Part shown: positions 16,796 through 25,896 of the stretch, one piece after another | How positions within the stretch are numbered: position 1 is the stretch's first letter | Layout: each line of letters starts with the position of its first letter | Source: Mucilaginibacter geliditolerans | GTDB taxonomy: Bacteria; Bacteroidota; Bacteroidia; Sphingobacteriales; Sphingobacteriaceae | NCBI RefSeq assembly: GCF_014200495.1 | Contig: NZ_JACHBY010000001.1 | Coordinates: 1,054,001-1,118,000, forward strand | DNA: 64,000 nt | Direction of reading: 5' to 3' | Program-made: the position numbers and the translations under genes | The notes under the pieces: model-generated | Seen by the model: the letters and a program-made list of their open reading frames with translations, nothing else | Database searches by the model: none | Told to the model about the DNA's origin: nothing

Positions 16796-19204
16796 TTACA
16801 ACTTAACTATCATTGATTTACCAGCATAAATAACTGTTTTATCAATTTTATCAGCAGTTGCAGAATCAGAGCCATGCGCGCCATTCACCATCACTATATT
16901 AAAGGTATGCTGTTTCAGCATGCCCGGAAAACTGCCTTTTGTAGCTGATATAGTAAGCTGTTGTTGTTTATCGTTCCAATTTAGTTTAAAAGTGGCATAA
17001 CTACCATGTTCGTAATTGTAGTTATCATTTTCATCCTCGTAGTACTCAAAACTGCCATTTGCTCCGCGATAAATCCTTAGTTCGATCTTATCAGCAGGTT
17101 TTTCAGTGGCATATTCCATTACCGGGCCCATCGGGATAATTGATCCGGCCTTAACATACAGTGGCATGGTTTCAATTGGTGCGGCGGCGGTAATGGTTTG
17201 TCCACCATTGTAAACCTGGCCAGTATAGAAATCATACCATTTTGCAGCTGCCGGTAAATAAACACTGCGGGTTGTTTTCCCTGCAGCTGCATTGCTGCCG
17301 CTATACAGTTGTTCGGTTACCGGGTTTACCATAAATGCCGGCCCGAACATATACTGATCAGGGATGCCGTACACATTGGTGTCTGTTCTGAAATCAAATG
17401 CCAGCGAGCGCATAATGGTATAGTTATCCTGAGTTACTTTGGCTGAAAGCGAATAGATATAAGGTAACAGACGATAACGCAGCTTATCATATTTTAACAG
17501 GATATTCCTGGTTTTTTCATCCCAGTTTTTTGAGAATATGGCACGCTCACCTTTACCATGGATCCTGAACACGGGGCAAAATGCTCCGAACTGGAACCAA
17601 CGGGTAAACAGCTCACGATATTCAGGTTTCGACCAATCAGGCGAACCCCAGTGCAGGTGATAACCACCGATATCTGATGTAAAATATGGGATACCTGATG
17701 CGCAGGCGTTAATGCCCTGCGGTATCTGTCTTTTGTAGGATGCGAAGGTACAGGTAATATCAGACGACCATAAAGTTGCCGCGTTACGCTGCTCACCCGC
17801 AAATGATTGGCGAATCAGGAAGAAGGCGCGTTTACCCGGGATATCCTTGCGCCAGCCCTCATATATTCCTGTTGAATGCTCTAATGAGTAGGTATTAAAA
17901 TAATCGATCCCTTTGCCGGTATAGAAATTGCTTTGGCGGCGGGCATCCAGCAGATCGGTGTTATCAGGTTCGCATTGGTCAACCCACCAGGCGTCCCAGC
18001 CATAGCGTTTTATTAAACTGTCCCTTGCCTCCCGCCAGTATAATTTGCGGGCAGCAGGATTGTGGGAGTCATAATAATTATCATACGTATGCGTCATAAA
18101 GTTTAACCAGGTAATATCGGTTAAACCGCCGATCTTCTCTAAAGCGGCATAGTTTGGTGTTCCTTTACCTAATACCGGCCAGATAGAGATCATGGCATGC
18201 ATGTGCGATTGATGCAATTCATCAACCATAGCCTTAGGGTTTGGGTATCTTGTAGGGTTCATGATATGTGAGCCAATCGGGAACGGATCCCAGTAAAACC
18301 AATCCTGAACAATTACATCAACCGGGATATGATTATTACGATAGTTATTCTTAACGGAGATGATCTCATCCTGGCTCATATACCTATCCTGCGACTGGAA
18401 TAAACCGAATGCCCATTTAGGGAACATCGGAGCTTTGCCTGTTGTTATGCGGTACAGATCAATGATATGGTCAAAGTTGGGGCCGTAGAAAAAATAATAA
18501 TCAACCTGTTTACCACTTTCTGATACATATTTGAACTTGGTATTACCGGCTTCGGCACCATAAAAGTTTGAGGCGGCATAATTGTCCCACATCAATCCGA
18601 ATCCCTTGGTTGATAACAGAACCGGGATTGCCCCAGTCATGTATTTGATCAGCATTTCCTGGTTACGTCCTTTGTAATTTATGGATAATGAATCCAGCGG
18701 GTGGCAGCCTAAACCAAACAAACCTTCATCAGCCGGAGAAACAAACTGTGTTGAACAGTTATAAGTATTGATGCCTGCGATGGTAACAGCCTGCATGGTT
18801 TTGTTATCCGTTTTATCTTCGGCAGTTATTACTTGTCCTGCTTTGGTTAAATAGCTGATGGCGTTGGTTGCTTTATCTACAACCACTTTTAGTTTTGATG
18901 TGGTTATTACCACATTACTGCCTGCATCGGTTACCGTAAATACGGCAGGCGAACTCCATTTATTAGTAACTACCAATGATTCTTTATTCTGAAAAGAATT
19001 GAGTGTGGTATACTTTACTTCGATGATATCAGCGCTGCAAACTTTTATTTTGATAGCGCCTTTATCCAGCTTAAAGTTAACGCCATCCGCTTCCTTACTG
19101 AAACTTTGGACAGTAGCGGAGGCATTTGTGACCGCTATGCACGAAAGAAGCAATAAGGATACCCCTACTTTGCAAAGGCCGGAATGTAAATTTTTAAATA
19201 ACAT
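16796..19204 (-). CDS. Glycoside hydrolase family 31, alpha-xylosidase type (copy 2)
   Basis: An 802-residue exported paralogue of the GH31 enzyme at 9262-11655, colinear along the whole length and with most positions identical by eye. It keeps the nucleophile motif DAWWVDQCEPDN and the acid/base region TLWSSDITCTF. Visible differences are an insertion in the C-terminal domain (VTEQLYSGSNAAAGKTTR against VTEHGKTTR) and a shorter, aromatic loop near the active site (GGYHLHWGSPDWSKPEY against GGYISRTSPDGIPDWSQPEM). The second change lies where GH31 enzymes often contact the leaving group, so the two may prefer different oligosaccharides. It sits 28 bases after GH74 and 20 before GH29, clearly in one operon. 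Confidence 0.9.
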   Translation of the reverse strand: MLFKNLHSGLCKVGVSLLLLSCIAVTNASATVQSFSKEADGVNFKLDKGAIKIKVCSADIIEVKYTTLNSFQNKESLVVTNKWSSPAVFTVTDAGSNVVITTSKLKVVVDKATNAISYLTKAGQVITAEDKTDNKTMQAVTIAGINTYNCSTQFVSPADEGLFGLGCHPLDSLSINYKGRNQEMLIKYMTGAIPVLLSTKGFGLMWDNYAASNFYGAEAGNTKFKYVSESGKQVDYYFFYGPNFDHIIDLYRITTGKAPMFPKWAFGLFQSQDRYMSQDEIISVKNNYRNNHIPVDVIVQDWFYWDPFPIGSHIMNPTRYPNPKAMVDELHQSHMHAMISIWPVLGKGTPNYAALEKIGGLTDITWLNFMTHTYDNYYDSHNPAARKLYWREARDSLIKRYGWDAWWVDQCEPDNTDLLDARRQSNFYTGKGIDYFNTYSLEHSTGIYEGWRKDIPGKRAFFLIRQSFAGEQRNAATLWSSDITCTFASYKRQIPQGINACASGIPYFTSDIGGYHLHWGSPDWSKPEYRELFTRWFQFGAFCPVFRIHGKGERAIFSKNWDEKTRNILLKYDKLRYRLLPYIYSLSAKVTQDNYTIMRSLAFDFRTDTNVYGIPDQYMFGPAFMVNPVTEQLYSGSNAAAGKTTRSVYLPAAAKWYDFYTGQVYNGGQTITAAAPIETMPLYVKAGSIIPMGPVMEYATEKPADKIELRIYRGANGSFEYYEDENDNYNYEHGSYATFKLNWNDKQQQLTISATKGSFPGMLKQHTFNIVMVNGAHGSDSATADKIDKTVIYAGKSMIVKL

Positions 19205-19232
19205 AAACGTTTATATTTTTTAGGTTGACTAT

Positions 19233-21497
19233 TTATTTTGATTGACTGATATCGCCGTAAAAAGTTCCGCGGCCATGTGTACCTACATATACCCGCCCGT
19301 ATTTTTTAGGATCACCTGTAATTTGCAGAATCAAGCTCCAGCGATGGGTATCATCATTAATACGCACCCAGTTTTTACCTTTATCATCAGAACGAAATAT
19401 ACCATCCACCCCATTTATGGTGCCTGCTAAGTACAGTGCCGAATAATTGCTTTTAGGAGCAGCTTTACCAAATCCAAAACCATGTATCTCGGTAACACCG
19501 TTTATCTTTTCAAAATCTGCCGAACCTTTTTTGGCATGATACAATCCGTCAAAATCAGCTATCCATAGGTCGCCCTCTTTATCTGGCGCGGCATATAAAC
19601 GGTCCTGTCCGCCACGTATATCGCCCCGGTTTGAGGTACGATCGGGTAAGCCATTTGGCAGATGAAAATCCTGACCGGTAAAAGTGATTCCGTTATCGGT
19701 GCTTGTATAAAGTTTCCCGTTAAACAGGTCCATCGCGTAAAATTTGGCGTCGTTTAGCGGGTCGGCTATTACACGGGTATTATTGGGCAGAACTGCTATT
19801 TGTTTCCAGCTCGTGCCTTTATCAGTGGTGACATAGGGTGTGCTGCGTTGTGGCGTCCATATCCATGTAGTGCCTAAAGCTGACACACTAATAAATCCAT
19901 CCTTGCCGCCAGGCTGCGGTGTGCTTATTGTTGGCTGCCATGTTTTGCCACCATCCAATGAATAGCCGATATTGCCCCCACCTACCTGTGTTGACCCTAC
20001 TCCCACCCTAACCACAATATTACTATTTTGAGCGCCACAAGTTACACCATCGGTATTAGCAAAATGCGGGTTTATAAAATTCCCTTCGGGAGCAGGTTCA
20101 TCCAGGTTATTATGTACAAAGCCGCCATAATCACCTATTGCAGATATTAACGGAACACCCTTTGGCGGGCTCAATAGCTCTAAGGCTACTGTTTCTTCAA
20201 TGCCTTTATTTTTAGTCCCCCAGGTGGTGGGTTTGCCTTTATCAACATCGGTAAGGTCAAAAGTTTCGTGCAAGCCATAACCTGTAGTAAATATGGCGTG
20301 ATCTGAGTTGAAAGGATCAATCTCCAAATCGAATAACCAGTGTATGGGCGTGTGTGATACATAAGGTGCATCTGTATAATCAAACTTGCCATTGCCGCTA
20401 CCTGTAAATACTGGTTTCCATATTGAGCCAGCATCCAGGCTTCTGAAAATATCGTCGCCGCCAGCCTTACCATAACGGTGGAAGGTGCTTACGATAATAG
20501 TTTGCGGGTGCTGCGGATCAACAGCCACTGCAGCGTAGCCAAATCCCAATTGATTTTCGGGTTGAGGCTTTATTGGAGTAATGTTTATCCATGAACCATT
20601 GCTTGTATTAAATTTATATACAGCGCCATCCGTCATCACATCAGGCCCTGGATTCGTACCATAGGTGATATATAAGGTTCCATCGGCTGATAATATAGCA
20701 TGGGTTGGCATCAGGTCGATAGGCTCGCCGGGAATAGCCGCCCACGTTGCGCCGGCATCGGTACTGCGGAATAAATTTTCCTTCTCTTTTTGTGAGATCC
20801 CGACATATATAGTGGCGCTCTTATTATCAGCTTTACTTTTAGGATCGAATACAACGAAGATCATCCCGTTTGGCCTTGGATGATATCTTGCTTTAGGGAT
20901 AATTATAGTATCTGCAACAGGGATATTCATCTCGGGGAAACTATTTACACGGTTCCATGTAACGGCGGCATCTTCACTCTTCCAAAGGCCATCCAAACGG
21001 GTTGCCATGTAAATAATGTTGCCATTGTTAGGGTCTACCGCCATGCGCTCGCCATTACCCCTGCCGTTCTCATTACCGCCCATTCTGAAAGGCACATCGG
21101 TACGCTTAAATGTTTTCCCCCTATCGTCCGAACGCAATATAGCATTAGGAATACGAATAGTAGTATAAGTGCCGCAAGCCATATATACACGGTTAGGGTC
21201 ATTAGCATCCAACGCGATGCCTTCAACCCCCATCAGGTTGCGGTCGTTATAGGATACCCAATCGAGCAGTGGTTCCCATGCTTTTGTCGCCTCGTTCCAT
21301 TTATATGCGCCACCCATATCGGTACGGCAGTACAAAAGGTTCTTTTCTGTAGGGTGATAGATAACGCCGTCAACAAATCCACCACCACGCATCTGTACAT
21401 TTTTCCATTGATATGGTTCACTAGGCACCTGTGCATTGACTGCCGTTCTTAAACTAACAGCTATAAGTAATACGAATAACAATAAATTCCTCTTCAT
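19233..21497 (-). CDS. Glycoside hydrolase family 74 endo-xyloglucanase
   Basis: A 754-residue exported enzyme from the ATG at 21497, which opens a clean signal peptide (MKRNLLLFVLLIAVSLRTAV). An upstream in-frame ATG at 21518 adds seven residues. The two seven-bladed propellers of GH74 are marked by repeated SxDxGxTW Asp-box motifs (RSTDAGATW, SLDGGKTW, DKGTSW, SDDKGKNW). The two catalytic aspartates are expected at RTDMGGAYKW and AIGDYGGFVH, and both are present. GH74 cuts the beta-1,4-glucan backbone of xyloglucan, so this gene gives the locus its main substrate call. It leads the operon GH74-GH31-GH29. Confidence 0.92.
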   Translation of the reverse strand: MKRNLLLFVLLIAVSLRTAVNAQVPSEPYQWKNVQMRGGGFVDGVIYHPTEKNLLYCRTDMGGAYKWNEATKAWEPLLDWVSYNDRNLMGVEGIALDANDPNRVYMACGTYTTIRIPNAILRSDDRGKTFKRTDVPFRMGGNENGRGNGERMAVDPNNGNIIYMATRLDGLWKSEDAAVTWNRVNSFPEMNIPVADTIIIPKARYHPRPNGMIFVVFDPKSKADNKSATIYVGISQKEKENLFRSTDAGATWAAIPGEPIDLMPTHAILSADGTLYITYGTNPGPDVMTDGAVYKFNTSNGSWINITPIKPQPENQLGFGYAAVAVDPQHPQTIIVSTFHRYGKAGGDDIFRSLDAGSIWKPVFTGSGNGKFDYTDAPYVSHTPIHWLFDLEIDPFNSDHAIFTTGYGLHETFDLTDVDKGKPTTWGTKNKGIEETVALELLSPPKGVPLISAIGDYGGFVHNNLDEPAPEGNFINPHFANTDGVTCGAQNSNIVVRVGVGSTQVGGGNIGYSLDGGKTWQPTISTPQPGGKDGFISVSALGTTWIWTPQRSTPYVTTDKGTSWKQIAVLPNNTRVIADPLNDAKFYAMDLFNGKLYTSTDNGITFTGQDFHLPNGLPDRTSNRGDIRGGQDRLYAAPDKEGDLWIADFDGLYHAKKGSADFEKINGVTEIHGFGFGKAAPKSNYSALYLAGTINGVDGIFRSDDKGKNWVRINDDTHRWSLILQITGDPKKYGRVYVGTHGRGTFYGDISQSK

Positions 21498-21621
21498 AAG
21501 ATAGCTTCTGAAAAACATGCGATAATTAAATCCGCTTACCGGTATAAGAATTGGCTTTGTTTGTGAATAAATCGGTTTTTACAAAGGCGTAAGGTATTAT
21601 ACATCTATTGAAAAGATGTAC

Positions 21622-21651
21622 ACATTTGTATCTATCATATGCAACAAATGT
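21622..21651. promoter_or_regulatory. Inverted repeat upstream of the GH74 operon
   Basis: ACATTTGT at 21622-21629 and ACAAATGT at 21644-21651 form a perfect 8-bp inverted repeat with a 14-base spacer. The centres are 22 bp apart, two helical turns, which suits a dimeric regulator. It lies about 130 bases before the GH74 start. The binding protein is unknown; the local HTCS is one candidate. Confidence 0.35.
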
Positions 21652-21796
21652 TCACACAGCTAATTGATTAGCAAAATGAGATAAAAACACATTTCTTGCT
21701 GATTATAAATAATTTACACATTTAAACAGCGAAAAAACGAGTCAAAACAAGGGCAACAGCTGATCTTAAAAGGAGTATGATGGAAATCGGACGTGC

Positions 21797-22477
21797 TTAT
21801 CGTCCATTTATATCAGTGGCAAGTACTTCGCTCATGTAATCAAAAAAAGGGCGCATATTACGGAAAGTTATACTTGCTTCTTTAATGAAATTTTCATGCA
21901 GTACTTCTTCATCCGTAAACCGCCGGATAAGCAGGAATTGCTTGTAGCGCAACAATTCTATCCCATCGTTATTGGCGTCATAACCTTTTGGTGTGGTCTT
22001 TAGCTGTTCGCCCCGTAAGGTGCCGAACGTATCTATAAAAGTTTTACTGTTCAGAATGTTTTGCAATGGTGCTGCATCAAAAGCAATGTCATCCCTGATA
22101 AGTTTCAGATCCGCCGGGTTAGGCCCGCGAAACCCACCCACTATCAAGCTATTGCCAGGTTCAAAACGAAAATAATAGCCACCACGGCGGTATTTGCCGG
22201 CACGGCGGAACCCACCACTCCAGCATGTTTTGAACGGGATCTTATCTTTTGAAAAGCGTGTATCCTTATAAATGCGGTGCAGGCTCTTTTTGCCACTAAG
22301 CGTTTCAATCACATCATGTATATTCAATTCCTGCAACAGGGCATCTGCAAAGCTTTCTACAAAACCAAGCTCATGCTGATAAACCTCTTTATGAAGGGCA
22401 AACCATTCGCGGTTGTTGTTATTTTTCAACTCGCGTACAAAGTCAAAGGTTGACGCAGGCAATACAGGAATACTCAT
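21797..22477 (-). CDS. DUF2461 family protein
   Basis: A 226-residue cytoplasmic protein of the DUF2461 (TIGR02453) family. The opening FDFVRELKNNNNREWFALHKEVY is diagnostic: FxxLxxNNxREWF is the conserved start of this family. Also seen are RIYKDTRFSKDKIPFKT and GGYYFRFEPG, two further conserved blocks. The biochemical role of the family is unknown. It is the first minus-strand gene upstream of the glycan locus but has its own 3' end about 280 bases before GH74, so it need not be functionally linked. Confidence 0.85.
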   Translation of the reverse strand: MSIPVLPASTFDFVRELKNNNNREWFALHKEVYQHELGFVESFADALLQELNIHDVIETLSGKKSLHRIYKDTRFSKDKIPFKTCWSGGFRRAGKYRRGGYYFRFEPGNSLIVGGFRGPNPADLKLIRDDIAFDAAPLQNILNSKTFIDTFGTLRGEQLKTTPKGYDANNDGIELLRYKQFLLIRRFTDEEVLHENFIKEASITFRNMRPFFDYMSEVLATDINGR

Positions 22478-22542
22478 ACAACAAAACTAGTGGTTAAACT
22501 ATTATGAATTGTACCATCGATAGTAATTATCTAAATTCGAAA

Positions 22543-23307
22543 ATGAAAAGAATCACTCTGCGCCTTTTGCTTAGTCTGTTGTTATTGTTCCCCGGCTTTT
22601 CGCTTTTGGCGCAGAAACGTTTGGTAAAGGTGATTTATATAGGTGACAGTATTACCTTTGGTGCCGGGCTTGATGATGCAGCTACTCAAGCTCCACCTGC
22701 AAAAGCAAGCGCTTATTTAAAAGCACAACGTGGGATAGATTCGGTTGAATTTTCGAACCAGGGACATAATGGCTATACCACTGTGGATTTTTCACCAGGT
22801 GGCGTCTCTTTTAATGCTGCTGAAAAAGCGGTTAACAGTTTTTCAGCCAAACCTGGGATCTTGATCTTTTCAATTATGCTGGGCACAAATGACAGCGCTA
22901 TAAAAGGCACACACGGAGCGCCCGTATCGCCCGAGGCTTATTATAAAAACATGAAAAGCATTGTAGATAAACTATTGAATGATTTTCCGCAATGCAGAGT
23001 TGTGATCAACCGACCGCTGTGGTATAGCCCAAACACTTATAACGGTGCACAGTATTTACAAGAAGGACTGGACAGACTGCAAAGTTATTTTACACCTATA
23101 AAAAATCTGGTAAACAGCTATCAAAACCACCAGGTATTTTTAGGCGACACAGTAGCGTTCAACTATTTTAAAATTAACTATTTAACCAGACTAAGACCTG
23201 AAGATGGGCGCCAGGGCACATTTTACTTGCATCCTAACAAAGATGGCGCTGCTGATCTGGGCGTTTTTTGGGGTAAGGCTATTTATGGTGTTATAGGTAA
23301 GCGGTAG
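22543..23307 (+). CDS. Secreted SGNH/GDSL-type hydrolase
   Basis: A 254-residue protein read from the ATG at 22543, which starts the signal peptide MKRITLRLLLSLLLLFPG; an upstream in-frame ATG at 22504 would put 13 polar residues in front. Block I VIYIGDSITFGAG holds the nucleophile Ser, block II is GHNGYTT and block III is LGTNDS. The C-terminal His lies in FYLHPNKDG; the usual Asp three residues before it is absent (Phe instead), so the triad may be completed differently or reduced to a dyad. Members deacylate sugars or lipids. Its nearness to the xyloglucan locus allows a role as a polysaccharide deacetylase, but it is on the opposite strand. Confidence 0.8.
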   Translation: MKRITLRLLLSLLLLFPGFSLLAQKRLVKVIYIGDSITFGAGLDDAATQAPPAKASAYLKAQRGIDSVEFSNQGHNGYTTVDFSPGGVSFNAAEKAVNSFSAKPGILIFSIMLGTNDSAIKGTHGAPVSPEAYYKNMKSIVDKLLNDFPQCRVVINRPLWYSPNTYNGAQYLQEGLDRLQSYFTPIKNLVNSYQNHQVFLGDTVAFNYFKINYLTRLRPEDGRQGTFYLHPNKDGAADLGVFWGKAIYGVIGKR

Positions 23308-23375
23308 ATTGTAGTTATCAATATTAAATTGCGCTATTGCTGGTCAAACATTCCTATCTTTAGATTAAAACGCAT

Positions 23376-23879
23376 ATGATGAAAAAATTTACGCTAATCT
23401 GCCTGCTTTGCGCGGCCTTCCTGTTGGGCTATGGTTTCAGCCGTGTAACCAACCCGGTTAATAGCGGTCCTCGAGTAACAGGCATCGGCGGTATTTTTTT
23501 TAAGGCCAAAGACCCCGCGGCGCTTAAAGCCTGGTACAGCAAGAACCTGGGCATTACCATTGGAGGATTCGGTTCAGATTTTGAATGGCACCAGGGCATG
23601 GACAGCACAAAAAAGGGGTTTACCATATGGGCGCCGTTTAAGGAAACCACCAAATACTTTCAGCCCTCTGAAAAGCAGTTCATGATCAATTATCGCGTGG
23701 AAGGCTTAGATCAACTTTTAGCCAATATGAAAGCGGCGGGTATCCTCCCGGTTGACAGCGTGCAAAAGGCGAGCTATGGTAATTTTGTACACTTGATGGA
23801 CCCGGAAGGCAACAAGATAGAATTATGGGAACCCAATGATGTGGAATTTGCAAAAATGAGCACCATCACCACCAAATAA
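23376..23879 (+). CDS. Exported or membrane-anchored VOC (glyoxalase-like) protein
   Basis: A 167-residue protein with an N-terminal hydrophobic segment (FTLICLLCAAFLLGYGF) that is likely a signal anchor. The rest is a single vicinal-oxygen-chelate unit: GIGGIFFKAKDPAALKAWYSKNLGI at the first beta-alpha and HLMDPEGNKIELWEPND at the last strand, where the Glu is the usual metal ligand. Such proteins act as isomerases, dioxygenases or resistance proteins; the substrate cannot be guessed. Periplasmic location is unusual for the fold. Confidence 0.75.
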   Translation: MMKKFTLICLLCAAFLLGYGFSRVTNPVNSGPRVTGIGGIFFKAKDPAALKAWYSKNLGITIGGFGSDFEWHQGMDSTKKGFTIWAPFKETTKYFQPSEKQFMINYRVEGLDQLLANMKAAGILPVDSVQKASYGNFVHLMDPEGNKIELWEPNDVEFAKMSTITTK

Positions 23880-23983
23880 ACGGCAACTGCGTCTATTAGC
23901 TTATGAGTGGTATTATCACCAATACAAAAAACTATTGTATTTTGAGTGTGATTTGATATCTTGCTAAATAAATATCAGCTATC

Positions 23984-24844
23984 ATGCGGCTTAAACTACG
24001 GGAGGAAAATACAAATGGTGAATTACTGTTTTTCAAGGAACAAACGGGTTTTGACAGGCTATCTTTTACCCGTGACCGCTTTGACAAGTATTTTACCATC
24101 GCATGGAACCCGGCAGAAAGCCAGACCATAACTATCGACGGTTCTGCCTATGATTTCCCGAAGGATTCTTTAGTAACCCTATTATTTAACCAATCCTTCA
24201 GCTTTGAAAATTCCATAAATATTGTCGCCTGGCAGTTTAATCGTGAATTCTACTGCATTATTGATCACGATAGCGAAGTGAGCTGTGTGGGCTTCCTGTT
24301 CAGCACTACAGACCATTTATTCATTAAACTAAATGACGAGGCAAAGCAAAAGTTGCAGCTGTTGTCGGACGTTTTCATTGAGGAATTCAATACCTCGGAC
24401 AATATCCAGAATGAAATGCTGCTGGTGCTGCTAAAGCGCCTGATCAGCTATGTAACCCGTTTGGCAAAGTTGGGATATGCCCCGGTAAAAAGGCTCCCGG
24501 ATGAAAGGTTTCACATCATCCGAAAGTTTAACCTGCTGGTGGAAGCAAATTTCAGATCGGAGCATGCTGTTAGTTTTTATGCAGAACAACTTTGTAAGTC
24601 ACCTAAGACGATATCTAATCTTTTTGCCATTTTCAACCAGAAAACCCCTTCGCAGATCATCCAGAAAAGAATCGTCGCAGAAGCCAAACGGCTTTTGTAC
24701 TATACAGACAGATCGATAAAGCACATCACTTTTGAGCTCGGTTTTGAAGACGTATCTTATTTCTCCAATTTTTTCAAAAAAAACATAGGCGTATCACCCT
24801 CTGATTTCAGAAACTCACCAAAAGAAGCCAAAGAAGGGAAATAA
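23984..24844 (+). CDS. AraC-family transcriptional regulator
   Basis: A 286-residue protein. Residues 1-170 form a cupin-like sensing domain (FTIAWNPAESQTITIDG). The C-terminal 100 residues carry two helix-turn-helix motifs, AVSFYAEQLCKSPKTISNLF and SIKHITFELGFEDVSYFSNFF, ending with the typical GVSPSDFR. It is followed after 94 bases by an alpha/beta hydrolase gene on the same strand, which is its most likely target. Confidence 0.88.
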   Translation: MRLKLREENTNGELLFFKEQTGFDRLSFTRDRFDKYFTIAWNPAESQTITIDGSAYDFPKDSLVTLLFNQSFSFENSINIVAWQFNREFYCIIDHDSEVSCVGFLFSTTDHLFIKLNDEAKQKLQLLSDVFIEEFNTSDNIQNEMLLVLLKRLISYVTRLAKLGYAPVKRLPDERFHIIRKFNLLVEANFRSEHAVSFYAEQLCKSPKTISNLFAIFNQKTPSQIIQKRIVAEAKRLLYYTDRSIKHITFELGFEDVSYFSNFFKKNIGVSPSDFRNSPKEAKEGK

Positions 24845-24938
24845 TCGCAACTAATCGGGAAATGTGTCCATCAGCCCCGCCTGCTTTTCATTGCACCTTT
24901 GTATCGTTGACATAAACAAAAAATCAACGATAAAGAAA

Positions 24939-25652
24939 ATGAAAACACTAAATGTAAACACCGAGATCAAAAATGTTGTACTGGTTCATGGCGCCTTTGC
25001 AGACGGCTCCGGCTTTAAAGCCCTTTATAACGAATTAACTAAAAATGGGTATAACGTATCGGTTGTACAGAATCCCTTAACTTCATTGGAAGACGATGTT
25101 TTGGCAACACACGTTGCTTTAGACAGGATCGCCGGTCCGGCAATCCTTGCCGGACACTCATGGGGCGGTGCCGTAATTACCGAAGCCGGTAACCACCCAA
25201 ACGTTGCTGCGCTGGTTTATATCGCTGCATTTCAGCCGGACAATGGTGAATCTGCCCTGCAATGGCTCCAGACAGCTGCCCCAGCCCCCGAAAACGGTGT
25301 ACTTCCTCCGGACGAGAAAGGCATTGTATACTATGACAAAGATAAATACCATACCGGCTTTTGTGCGGACATAGATGCTGATGAAGCAGCGTTTATGTAT
25401 GCATCTCAAGGCGCCTTTTATGCAAAGGGTTTCGTAACACCCATAACCCATGCCGCCTGGAGAGATAAACCAGCTTATGGCCTGATCGCCACCGAAGATA
25501 AAAGCATCGCCCCGGAGATTCAGCATGCGATGTACAAACGTTCCAATACTAAAGTTACCGAGATAAAGGGCAGCCATGTAATATTCATGTCGCAGCCTGA
25601 AAAAGTAGCGGCAGTTATTATAGAAGCCGCAACACAAGGCGCTCAGAAATAA
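24939..25652 (+). CDS. Alpha/beta hydrolase (EstC/esterase-like)
   Basis: A 237-residue cytoplasmic protein from the ATG at 24939, which follows a purine-rich stretch (AAAGAAA). The upstream in-frame start at 24864 would give a 25-residue extension unlike the family. Oxyanion/first-strand motif VVLVHGAFADGSGF, nucleophile elbow AGHSWGGAV and a final His in KGSHVIFMSQPE complete the catalytic set. Closest to the small esterase group that includes salicylate and aryl ester hydrolases. A possible weak -7 element CACCTTTG lies at 24894-24901. It ends just before a strong terminator. Confidence 0.85.
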   Translation: MKTLNVNTEIKNVVLVHGAFADGSGFKALYNELTKNGYNVSVVQNPLTSLEDDVLATHVALDRIAGPAILAGHSWGGAVITEAGNHPNVAALVYIAAFQPDNGESALQWLQTAAPAPENGVLPPDEKGIVYYDKDKYHTGFCADIDADEAAFMYASQGAFYAKGFVTPITHAAWRDKPAYGLIATEDKSIAPEIQHAMYKRSNTKVTEIKGSHVIFMSQPEKVAAVIIEAATQGAQK

Positions 25653-25670
25653 CTATACTACACTTGACGA

Positions 25671-25720
25671 GTTAAAAAGACAGAGGCTTGCCCAAAACGG
25701 CAAGCCTCTGTCTTTTTAAC
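25671..25720. terminator. Strong bidirectional terminator
   Basis: A perfect 22-bp stem (25671-25692 with 25699-25720) closes a 6-base loop CAAAAC. The stem ends in A-run/T-run sequence on both sides, so it can stop transcription from the plus-strand hydrolase and the converging minus-strand gene at 25897. Confidence 0.9.
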
Positions 25721-25896
25721 GTTAATCCGTGCCTATATCCAGGGGGGGATTTAATATTCTAAGTTTGAATATAGGCTATAAATTTATCCCGTTTGAAATT
25801 TTCGTTTACAAAAAAAGTCGACCTTATTTTACCGTAAATAAAATTATACAGGAAAAGTTAAAAACAACAAGAATTACAATTATAAGATCATAAGCT

